A stretch of 64,000 nt of DNA from JASHUC01 sp963849095 (GTDB taxonomy: Bacteria; Pseudomonadota; Gammaproteobacteria; Steroidobacterales; Steroidobacteraceae), in the NCBI GenBank assembly GCA_963849095.1, contig CAWKGA010000001.1, forward strand, positions 248,001 to 312,000. Reading direction: 5' to 3'. Numbering within the stretch: position 1 is the stretch's first letter; every line of letters starts with the position of its first letter. Below are positions 26,854-33,142 of the stretch, one piece after another. Both the position numbers and the translations under genes were made by a program. A model generated the notes under the pieces. That model saw nothing but the letters and a program-made list of their open reading frames with translations, searched no databases and was not told the origin of the DNA.

Positions 26854-26883
26854 ACCCGATCGGGTGTGCGAGAGATATATCTC
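26854..26883. promoter_or_regulatory. Two adjacent 12-bp palindromes upstream of the NYN gene
   Basis: ACCCGATCGGGT at 26854-26865 and GAGATATATCTC at 26872-26883 are both perfect, separated by 6 nt. They lie about 100-130 nt before the NYN start and next to the pseudo-yraN stop. They could be operator sites or the promoter region of the acquired gene. Confidence 0.45.
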
Positions 26884-26888
26884 GTGTT

Positions 26889-27100
26889 TTAGGCGTCGAA
26901 AGCGCCGCAGATCCATTCCATGCCGGGCTTCGCCGCGGAGAGATTGGAAACCACGATCACATCGAAGTGGGCGCGGAGCTTCGAGAGCTCCCTGTGCTGC
27001 TTCAGCAGCTGCTGGGCGGCACGCAGGATGCGGCGGCGACATCCTCCGAGGCAGCTCCGAGTTTCCGGCGATCAATCCGCGGCTGTATCTGCCGGAGCAC
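26889..27100 (-). pseudogene. Degenerate second copy of yraN
   Basis: It starts like the intact yraN 1.8 kb downstream (GTG, then RQIQPRID) and ends with the same C-terminus (IVVSNLSAAKPGMEW, GAFDA). About 58 codons are missing between EDVAAA and RAAQQLL, at a GCCGCCGC microhomology, and the join is out of frame. Divergence from the intact gene is visible at many positions, so the duplication is not recent. Confidence 0.9.
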
Positions 27101-27108
27101 GACCGCGG

Positions 27109-27167
27109 TCAGTGTGATGCGGACGTCGGCACTGGCGCCTGGGTGGACGTAGGCGCCGGCGGAGGCG
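27109..27167 (-). pseudogene. Degenerate copy of the lppC 3' end
   Basis: It encodes the last ~20 residues of LppC (PTSTQAPVPTSASH) next to the pseudo-yraN, in the same relative position as the intact lppC and yraN. It then joins directly to an sspB tail, which marks the duplication junction. Confidence 0.85.
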
Positions 27168-27173
27168 CGAGGG

Positions 27174-27280
27174 CGATGGTTTTCTCGGAGCAGGATGCGG
27201 GGGGCCCCGACCCTCCGACCAAGCCGACGCCTGCGCCGGACGAGGGCCGCGGCCGGCCGCAGCTGAAGGTGGTGAAGTAG
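27174..27280 (+). pseudogene. Degenerate copy of the sspB 3' end
   Basis: 34 codons starting ATG GTT that match the end of SspB (MVFSEQDAG, then RGRPQLKVVK and a TAG stop). The ClpX-docking tail is intact but the tag-binding domain is absent. No ribosome site is evident, so it is probably a remnant, although a free docking peptide could in theory be made. Confidence 0.88.
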
Positions 27281-27310
27281 CTCGGGTGAGCCCGCCCTCC
27301 AGCACAGTCA

Positions 27311-27341
27311 CCGAGTCGTGACTCGACGAGTCATGACTCGG
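27311..27341. repeat. Two tandem CGAGTC(A/G)TGACTCG palindromes forming one larger inverted repeat
   Basis: CGAGTCGTGACTCG is followed one base later by CGAGTCATGACTCG; the second is perfectly palindromic. Together they make a 15-bp-arm hairpin with a single G:U-type mismatch. They lie 52 nt beyond the toxin stop, near the left edge of the vapBC-like module. Possible roles are a terminator without T tract, a protein-binding site or an insertion boundary. Confidence 0.7.
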
Positions 27342-27393
27342 TTAGTAGGCGCTGTTCGAATTGTCGTCCCTCGCGTGTGCATCGCGTTGGCGC

Positions 27394-28125
27394 TCAATTC
27401 CGCGTCCAGTTTTCGGTCTTCAATCCAGCGACGCGGGCGAAACGGCGCTCATTGTTGGTTACAAGCACAGCGCCGACGGCAATCGCGTGGCCGGCAATCA
27501 TCGTGTCCATGCCGCCCATCGGCGAGCCGGAAAGATGCAGGTCGACCGCGATCCTCGCGAAATGCGTAGCCGCCTCCGCATCCCACGGCAGGCACGGTAC
27601 ACGGGTCAGGAACTGGTCGAGCACTCTCGACAAAGGATCCGCCTGCTCTCTGAGCCGGATGTGTTCGCGGGTGACGTCGAACTGTCTGCCAACTCTTTCA
27701 AGTGTGTGATCCGTGTCCATGTCGATTCCGAAGCGCGTACGGAGCGCTTTGGCTTCACGCGGCGTTAACGCCGCCAGCGCCGCGTGCGTGGTCTTGCGTA
27801 CTGCCGCGATAGTTGTCTGATCGATCGAGGGTGCCATGGGCTGCACCATGATGACATCGTCAAGATCCGATTCCGTGCCGCTACCGACCGAACCATCGCC
27901 TACCGTCTCTCCGACGGTCTCTTTGCGTGACGATGGTTCCGCCTTCGTCTCGCGCCCCTTCTTCTGCAGCGTCTGCCGCGACAATCCACACAGCAATTCT
28001 CCGCGTGTGACAGCGGATATGCACAGCTCATGCGGCGCGGCGGACGCGATACGTCTATCGAGCTCCGGGGATTTGCCCTGGATAAGAGCCGTCGCTGCGG
28101 CCGTGTGCAGCATGTACAGCGGCAT
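27394..28125 (-). CDS. VapC-like PIN toxin with an inserted sigma-70 region-4 domain
   Basis: 243 residues, about 110 longer than usual VapC. Residues 1-50 and 162-243 together form a normal PIN domain (ISAVTRGELLCGLSR; GGMDTMIAGHAIAVGAVLVTNN). Between them, residues ~51-161 match the C-terminal region of RpoD: ALTPREAKALR, RFGIDMDTDHTLERVGRQF and DVTREHIR, the region 4 helix-turn-helix. The usual LDT of the first PIN strand is LHT (His7), so the first catalytic Asp is lost; Glu43 and Asp207 remain. The ATG overlaps the antitoxin stop (TGATG). RNase activity is doubtful; DNA binding is plausible but inferred. Confidence 0.85.
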   Translation of the reverse strand: MPLYMLHTAAATALIQGKSPELDRRIASAAPHELCISAVTRGELLCGLSRQTLQKKGRETKAEPSSRKETVGETVGDGSVGSGTESDLDDVIMVQPMAPSIDQTTIAAVRKTTHAALAALTPREAKALRTRFGIDMDTDHTLERVGRQFDVTREHIRLREQADPLSRVLDQFLTRVPCLPWDAEAATHFARIAVDLHLSGSPMGGMDTMIAGHAIAVGAVLVTNNERRFARVAGLKTENWTRN

Positions 28126-28391
28126 CACGGCTCCCCGCGCGAGGTATGAGGTGACGGCGCGTCATTTAGCGGCCGCTCTCTCATAAAGTCGCTCGGCACT
28201 CGGGCCTGATCGCGCAACGCGAAAAAGCCCGCCCAAGCGTGGCTCGCGGGTTTTGGCGAAAGGATTACGTCGCCGGTCACGGTATCTCGACGGATGTAAA
28301 CCTCGTCGGATTTCTCGAACCGGAATTCGACCGGCAGTCTCACCGCTTGGCTGCCGCCGTTCATGAATAGCTTCGCTGTTTTGGAGGGCAT
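28125..28391 (-). CDS. VapB/VagC-like antitoxin (AbrB-type DNA-binding)
   Basis: 88 residues. It begins MPSKTAKLFMNGGSQAVRLP, the swapped-hairpin AbrB DNA-binding fold of VapB/VagC antitoxins, followed by EVYIRRDTVTGDVILSPKP. The C-terminal half (WAGFFAL, VPSDFMRER) is the toxin-binding tail. The ATG at 28391 was chosen because it opens the conserved domain directly downstream of the palindromic operator. It is translationally coupled to the toxin. It probably represses its own operon. Confidence 0.9.
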   Translation of the reverse strand: MPSKTAKLFMNGGSQAVRLPVEFRFEKSDEVYIRRDTVTGDVILSPKPASHAWAGFFALRDQARVPSDFMRERPLNDAPSPHTSRGEP

Positions 28392-28401
28392 TCCAAGGCT
28401 C

Positions 28402-28430
28402 GATATATATACTATTATAGTATATATATC
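28402..28430. promoter_or_regulatory. 29-bp perfect palindrome, probable VapB-like operator
   Basis: Arms of 14 nt (GATATATATACTAT and its complement) around a single central base, ending 10 nt before the antitoxin start on the minus strand. The AT-rich centre stands out sharply in this GC-rich DNA and would overlap the -10 region. VapB-type antitoxins bind such inverted repeats. Confidence 0.75.
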
Positions 28431-28498
28431 CCCACGCACAGAGTCCAGTTTTGCGCCGACGTTGACGAGTTCTCCTTCCCCGTACGAGGCGTGGGCTC

Positions 28499-28885
28499 TC
28501 AAGCGTCGAAAGCGCCGCGGATCCATTCCACGCCGGGCTTCGCCGCGGAGAGATTGGACACCACGATCACATCGAAGCGGGCGCGGAGCTTTGAGAGCTC
28601 CTTGTGCTGTTGCAGCAGCTGCTGGGCGGCGCGCACGATGCGGCGGCGCTTGAGTCCGTCCACGCTCGCGGCGGCGCCGCCGTAAGCGTTGCTCGATCGC
28701 GTCCGAACTTCCACGATGAGCAGGACGTCGCTTTGGCGTGCCACCAAGTCGAGCTCGCCGAGGCGGCGCCGGTAATTTCTGAAGAGCAACTGCACGCCTT
28801 GCGCTTGTAGATAGGCAGCGGCGACATCCTCGGCCGCAGCGCCGATTTTCAGGCGATCGATCCGGGGCTGTGGCTGCCGGAGCAC
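28499..28885 (-). CDS. yraN: YraN/UPF0102-family putative nuclease
   Basis: 128 residues from GTG 28885. The endonuclease-like fold has GAAAEDVAAAYLQAQGV, then the acidic core GELDLVARQSDVLLIVEVRTR, here split as GELDLVARQ and LLIVEVRTR, as in Holliday-junction-resolvase-like enzymes. The biological role is not settled. Upstream codons in frame are shadow sequence over lppC. The start lies just after the lppC stop, so the genes form an operon; this pairing is common in Proteobacteria. Confidence 0.88.
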   Translation of the reverse strand: MLRQPQPRIDRLKIGAAAEDVAAAYLQAQGVQLLFRNYRRRLGELDLVARQSDVLLIVEVRTRSSNAYGGAAASVDGLKRRRIVRAAQQLLQQHKELSKLRARFDVIVVSNLSAAKPGVEWIRGAFDA

Positions 28886-28893
28886 GACCGCGG

Positions 28894-30906
28894 TCAGTGT
28901 GGTGCGGACGGGGGCACCGGCGCCTGGGTGGACGTCGGCGCGTTCGTGTGCGCCGGCGGAGGCGCGGGGGAGGACGCCGGCAAGGGAGTCGTTGCCGGCG
29001 CCGGCGCCGGGCCTGCGCCTGGTGTGGCTGCGGGCGTCGCGGCTGGCACTGGCGCTGGCGGCGGGAGCAGATGCGGCTGGCCGTCCCGTAGTTGCGCCCA
29101 CTCGAGCTGACGGTGGACTCGGCGGTCCGCGTCGAGAGTGAGGATTCCCGTCAGTCCCTCGACGGAGATAGCGCTGCCCGCGGGCGCGGTCCGCAGCGCG
29201 TTGAGCAACCGATAGGCGTCGAACCCGAACGCGAAGAGCCGGTCGAGCGGCGGCCCTTCGACCGGCCACGCGGCCGTCGCGGCGGCATGCACGCTGTCGG
29301 CGAGTCCGCTGCCGAGCATCCAGGGCATGTCGGGAAAGCTCAGTCCGCCGAGGTCCTCGTTGGCGCTGGGGTCCGGCTCGAAGGCGTCCGAGGTGGCGTA
29401 TGCCGGAACGTCGCCGGCGAAATAGAACTTCAGCTGCGTGCGCAGCAGGCGAGCCGTCGCCGCGTTCGCGCTCGCCTCGAACACGAAGTCGATATCGCCG
29501 CGGCGCCGGGGCTGAAATTCGAGCTTGGAGCCCACGATGGATTCCAGCCCCTTCAACCGATCATTGCTGTCGTCGATGCGCAGCACGTCTTCGATGACCG
29601 GTGCGAAGTCGGAGAGCGCCGGATCGAACCGCGCCGTATCGAGCAGGGTTCCGCCACCCGCGGTGAGCTCTTCTTTGAACGCAGCCAGCACCCGCGTGCC
29701 CCAGTCGTCGAGAGGCGCGAGCGCAATGCCGTGCCGGTGTCCATCGGCGAGGATCCGGCGCGCGACCTCGCGCGCCTCTTCCTCCGGCGACAGCGCGAAC
29801 TGATAGAGCCCGTCCGGCGCCGGCTGCCCGGCCGGAAGAAAATTGAGCGCGAGCATCGGGGGGCGGGGAGTGCGTAGATCGGCGGCAGCGAGGACTTCCT
29901 CCCGGGTGAGCGGGCCCACGATGAACTGCGCGCCGTCCTGCGTCGCCTGCTCCACCGCCTCCGCGATGCTCACGCCGCCCGTGTCGTAGATGCGGATGCG
30001 CGGGCGTCCGCTCGAGGAGCCGACATAGTAGGCCGTCATGAATCCATCGCGGACCGCGGCGGCGGCGGCGGCGGCCGGTCCGGTGAGCGGCAGCAGCAGC
30101 GCGACACTTGACACCCCTCCCGCCGCCGCGACGCTGACGCCGGGCAGCTCGCGGCCGAGCACCGCGTTCGCGGGATGGCCGGGATAGCGAGCGCTCCAGG
30201 CCGCGATCGCGGAAGCGGCGCTCGCCGGCATGCGCGCCGCTTGCGCCACCACTTCGGCAAGCTCCAGCCAGCCGCGCACGGTCCGGTCCGGGGCCGCCTG
30301 CGGATCGATCTTCATGCCGCGCTCGCTCGCAGCGCGCAGCTCCTCGAGCAGAGTCATGCGGGCGGCGCGCTGCTCGGCCGGGGTCTCGAGAAAGCGCTCT
30401 GCCGCTATCTCGGCCAGTACGGCATCGGCCGGCCGCGCCGCCGCGAGCGCGGCGCGGCGTCTCAGATCGAGATAGGGCAACGCGTCCTGCGCCGTGCCGG
30501 GCTCGCGCGCGAGCGCGACCTGGCGCCAGGCCTGCTCGCCCTCGCCGCGCGCGAGGTCGAGCTGAGCGTCGAGCATTTGCTGCTCGAAGGTTTCTCCCGC
30601 GGTGAGCGGCGGTCGAAGGGCTTCGAGCACGCGTGCGGCATCGCCGGTCTGGCGCGCTGCGAGGTACGCTCCGGCTGCTCTCAGGAGCATGTCGGAGCGC
30701 TCCGCGCCACCGTTCTCGGCGGCGAGCGCTTCGTAATCGCGGGCGGCGGCGGCGTAGCCGCCCTGTCGCTCCAGGGCAGCCGCCTGCTCCGCGCTCGGTG
30801 GCGGTGCGCTCGGCGGCGGCACGATCGAGCATGCGGCGAGGAGGGTCAGTGCGAGCCCCGCGGCGGCCGGAGCGGCGGTGAACGATGACATTCGTCCGTG
30901 GAGCAT
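28894..30906 (-). CDS. lppC: Outer-membrane lipoprotein LppC/LpoA, activator of penicillin-binding protein
   Basis: 670 residues from ATG 30906. A lipoprotein signal peptide ends in LTLLAAC, then a TPR-like N-terminal half rich in helices. A periplasmic binding protein-like C-terminal half follows (VALLLPLTGPAAAAAAAVRDGFM, split: VALLLPLTGP, AVRDGFMTAYY; then RIRIYDTGG and FIVGPLTREEV). In E. coli LpoA activates PBP1A from the outer membrane. ATG 30891 is an alternative start; 30906 is preferred because it adds basic residues before the hydrophobic core. The C-terminus is a long Pro/Ala-rich tail. It is divergent from rsmI. Confidence 0.92.
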   Translation of the reverse strand: MLHGRMSSFTAAPAAAGLALTLLAACSIVPPPSAPPPSAEQAAALERQGGYAAAARDYEALAAENGGAERSDMLLRAAGAYLAARQTGDAARVLEALRPPLTAGETFEQQMLDAQLDLARGEGEQAWRQVALAREPGTAQDALPYLDLRRRAALAAARPADAVLAEIAAERFLETPAEQRAARMTLLEELRAASERGMKIDPQAAPDRTVRGWLELAEVVAQAARMPASAASAIAAWSARYPGHPANAVLGRELPGVSVAAAGGVSSVALLLPLTGPAAAAAAAVRDGFMTAYYVGSSSGRPRIRIYDTGGVSIAEAVEQATQDGAQFIVGPLTREEVLAAADLRTPRPPMLALNFLPAGQPAPDGLYQFALSPEEEAREVARRILADGHRHGIALAPLDDWGTRVLAAFKEELTAGGGTLLDTARFDPALSDFAPVIEDVLRIDDSNDRLKGLESIVGSKLEFQPRRRGDIDFVFEASANAATARLLRTQLKFYFAGDVPAYATSDAFEPDPSANEDLGGLSFPDMPWMLGSGLADSVHAAATAAWPVEGPPLDRLFAFGFDAYRLLNALRTAPAGSAISVEGLTGILTLDADRRVHRQLEWAQLRDGQPHLLPPPAPVPAATPAATPGAGPAPAPATTPLPASSPAPPPAHTNAPTSTQAPVPPSAPH

Positions 30907-30953
30907 CGGTTGAAGGGTCTCGCCAAGCCGGGCAGGATGCCGGGGAGAATTAT

Positions 30954-31850
30954 ATGCGTTCGACAGCGAGCCCACGCGAGCCAAGTGATCGACCCCGCAG
31001 CGGTGGGCGGCTCGACGTCGTGGCGACGCCCATCGGCAACCTGAGTGATCTGAGCGATCGCGCGCGGCAGAGTCTCGGGAGTGCCCACGTCATCGCCGCG
31101 GAGGACACGCGACGTACCCTCGGTCTTCTGCAGTCGCTCGGCATCTCGCGGCCGCTCGTCTCGCTCCACGCTCACAACGAGGCGCAGCGCGTGCCGGACC
31201 TCTTGCGCAGGCTCGAGGCGGGCGAGATCGTCGCGCTGGTGAGCGATGCGGGCACGCCGCTCGTCTCCGATCCCGGTGCCGAGCTCGTCCGGCTCGCGCT
31301 CGCAGCGGGGATTGAAGTCCGTGCGATTCCCGGACCGTCCGCCGTCGTGGCGGCACTCGTCGTCGCCGGCGTTGCGGTGGAGCGCTTCTGTTTCGAGGGT
31401 TTTCTGCCCTCCTCCGAGCGGGAGCGGCGCGAGCGGCTGCGCGATCTCGCCGCGGAGCCGCGCACGCTGGTGTTCTTCGAGGCTCCGCACCGCATCGCCC
31501 CGTGCCTGGTTGACTTTGCAACGATATTCGGCGCCGAGCGCCGTGCGGCCGTCGCGCGCGAGCTCACGAAGATTCACGAGACGGTCTACCGGGGCACGCT
31601 CGCGGAGCTCGCGGAGCGCGCGCAAGCAGAGCCGGACTTCCGGCGCGGCGAGATCACGCTGGTGGTGCAGGGAGCGCCGCCGGAGCGCGAGCACGCGGAC
31701 GAACGCGAGCTCCACCGCGCCCTCGAGCTGCTTCTGAAAGAGCTCCCGCCGGGCAAGGCCGCGGCGCTCGCCGCTCAGCTGACAGGAGTGAAGCGCAACG
31801 ACGCCTACGCGCTCGCGCTGCAAATCGCGAAGCGGCGCGATGAGAGTTGA
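30954..31850 (+). CDS. rsmI: 16S rRNA 2'-O-ribose C1402 methyltransferase
   Basis: 298 residues. SAM-dependent methyltransferase of the tetrapyrrole-methylase fold. The motifs are VVATPIGNLSDLSDRA, HVIAAEDTRRTLGLL, SLHAHNE, VSDAGTPLVSDPG and AIPGPSAVVAAL. The ATG at 30954 was chosen because GGGGAG stands 6 nt upstream and the first conserved motif follows soon after. It overlaps the upstream region of lppC only at the divergent start. Its stop codon lies inside the predicted rnpB promoter. Confidence 0.95.
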   Translation: MRSTASPREPSDRPRSGGRLDVVATPIGNLSDLSDRARQSLGSAHVIAAEDTRRTLGLLQSLGISRPLVSLHAHNEAQRVPDLLRRLEAGEIVALVSDAGTPLVSDPGAELVRLALAAGIEVRAIPGPSAVVAALVVAGVAVERFCFEGFLPSSERERRERLRDLAAEPRTLVFFEAPHRIAPCLVDFATIFGAERRAAVARELTKIHETVYRGTLAELAERAQAEPDFRRGEITLVVQGAPPEREHADERELHRALELLLKELPPGKAAALAAQLTGVKRNDAYALALQIAKRRDES

Positions 31851-31875
31851 GCTCGCACCCATCTGTCGATATGGT
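31847..31875 (+). promoter_or_regulatory. Promoter of rnpB
   Basis: TTGAGC (31847-31852) and TATGGT (31870-31875) are 17 nt apart. The expected start 6-8 nt after the -10 falls at about 31882, exactly where the P1 helix of the RNA begins. The -35 overlaps the rsmI stop codon. Confidence 0.7.
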
Positions 31876-31882
31876 GTGCACG

Positions 31883-32267
<385 letters not shown>

Positions 32268-32581
32268 TTTTCATGGGCTGCGCCCAACTGCTCTCGGGGT
32301 CGCGCGGGAGCGCGACCCCGTCCGAGTGGCGGCGCGAGGACGCGCCGTAGAAGAGTCCACGACGCGCGGTAGAAGAGCGCTCGACACCCCCCCTGCGGAG
32401 ACATCGGAGGACCGCCCTGAGCGTGCCTCGAGGCGGCCAGCACGGCCCAGGATCAACTACTGTATGAGATTACCTGGGCAAGCTTCTGATTGGTAAGAGG
32501 AGTCATGCCCGGATACTGTTCGAGCGGGCTCGGATTCGCCATAAGTCGTTGTGACTGCGACTAATTTCTCACTCTGCATCA
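32268..32581 (+). other. Spacer between rnpB and the mraZ promoter
   Basis: No protein gene is supported here. It starts with a short T run just after P1 and contains the hairpin listed below. It also holds two copies of a GTAGAAGAG motif at about 32347-32377. A 19-codon frame from ATG 32505 has a purine-rich AGGAG only 2 nt before it and no recognisable product. The spacer insulates the RNA gene from the division cluster. Confidence 0.5.
32295..32320 (+). terminator. Hairpin downstream of rnpB
   Basis: Perfect 11-bp arms (CGGGGTCGCGC and complement) around a GGGA tetraloop, starting 28 nt after the RNA's 3' end. No T tract follows, so it is a possible but atypical terminator. Confidence 0.45.
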
Positions 32582-32611
32582 TTGACAGCATATGTCGCCG
32601 ATTCCTATAGT
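32582..32611 (+). promoter_or_regulatory. Promoter of the mraZ-dcw cluster
   Basis: A consensus TTGACA (32582-32587) and TATAGT (32606-32611) with an 18-nt spacer. It lies upstream of the MraZ boxes and is the strongest sigma-70-type promoter recognised in the window. Confidence 0.8.
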
Positions 32612-32620
32612 GGCGACAGG

Positions 32621-32645
32621 TGGGAAAAAGTGGGGGGAAGTGGGC
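32621..32645 (+). promoter_or_regulatory. Three MraZ boxes (TGGGN repeats)
   Basis: TGGGA, TGGGG and TGGGC start exactly 10 nt apart, directly downstream of the -10 element. Direct TGGGN repeats with 5-nt spacers are the known operator of MraZ, which represses its own promoter, so the site implies autoregulation of the division cluster. Confidence 0.85.
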
Positions 32646-32662
32646 GAAGGCGCCCCAGGCTC

Positions 32663-33115
32663 GTGTTCTGCGGTGCAACAAAAGTCACACTGGACGACAA
32701 GGGCCGGATGGTCATGCCCACCCGGTACCGCGAGTCCATCCAGCAGCGCGGCGAGGGCAAGCTGGTCGTCACCGTTCACCGTGACCCGTGCCTCCTCATC
32801 TATCCCTTGCCCGACTGGGAGCTGACCGCACAGAAGCTCATGAGCCTTCCGAGCATGCACCCGCAGGCGCGGTGGCTGCAACGGGTCGTGGTGGGCTACG
32901 CCACTCCTCTCGAGCTCGACGGGCACGGGCGATTCCTACTGCCGCCGGAACTCCGCGAGATCGCGGGGCTGCAGCGGCTTGGAATGCTGATCGGTCAGGG
33001 CAGTCGCTTCGAGCTCTGGGACGAGGCGCGCTGGAATGAGCAGCGCGATCAGTTTCTGAAGAGCGACGCGAGCGCAGCCGAGCTGCCGTCGTTGCTCGAT
33101 TCGGTGTCGCTATAG
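32663..33115 (+). CDS. mraZ: Transcriptional regulator MraZ
   Basis: 150 residues. Two tandem AbrB-like repeats: VTLDDKGRMVMPTRYR in the first and LELDGHGRFLLPPELRE in the second. It assembles as a ring and represses the mra operon. The GTG at 32663 opens VFCGATKVTLDD, equivalent to the MFRG start of other MraZ proteins; earlier codons in frame cross the operator and are not part of it. It is the first gene of the dcw cluster. Confidence 0.95.
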   Translation: MFCGATKVTLDDKGRMVMPTRYRESIQQRGEGKLVVTVHRDPCLLIYPLPDWELTAQKLMSLPSMHPQARWLQRVVVGYATPLELDGHGRFLLPPELREIAGLQRLGMLIGQGSRFELWDEARWNEQRDQFLKSDASAAELPSLLDSVSL

Positions 33116-33142
33116 GGGGGCGGTCTCGAGCCGCTTCGATTC

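Noticed and set aside
29100..30900. Long plus-strand frames opposite lppC
   Set aside because: They are antisense to a complete lipoprotein gene and have the composition expected of shadows.
30948..30953. A minus-strand TATAAT in the lppC-rsmI gap as the lppC promoter
   Set aside because: No -35 at a usable distance was found, so it was not listed.
32505..32564. A 19-codon frame with AGGAG close before it, in the rnpB-mraZ spacer
   Set aside because: The Shine-Dalgarno is only 2 nt from the ATG and the peptide matches nothing; not enough to call a gene.
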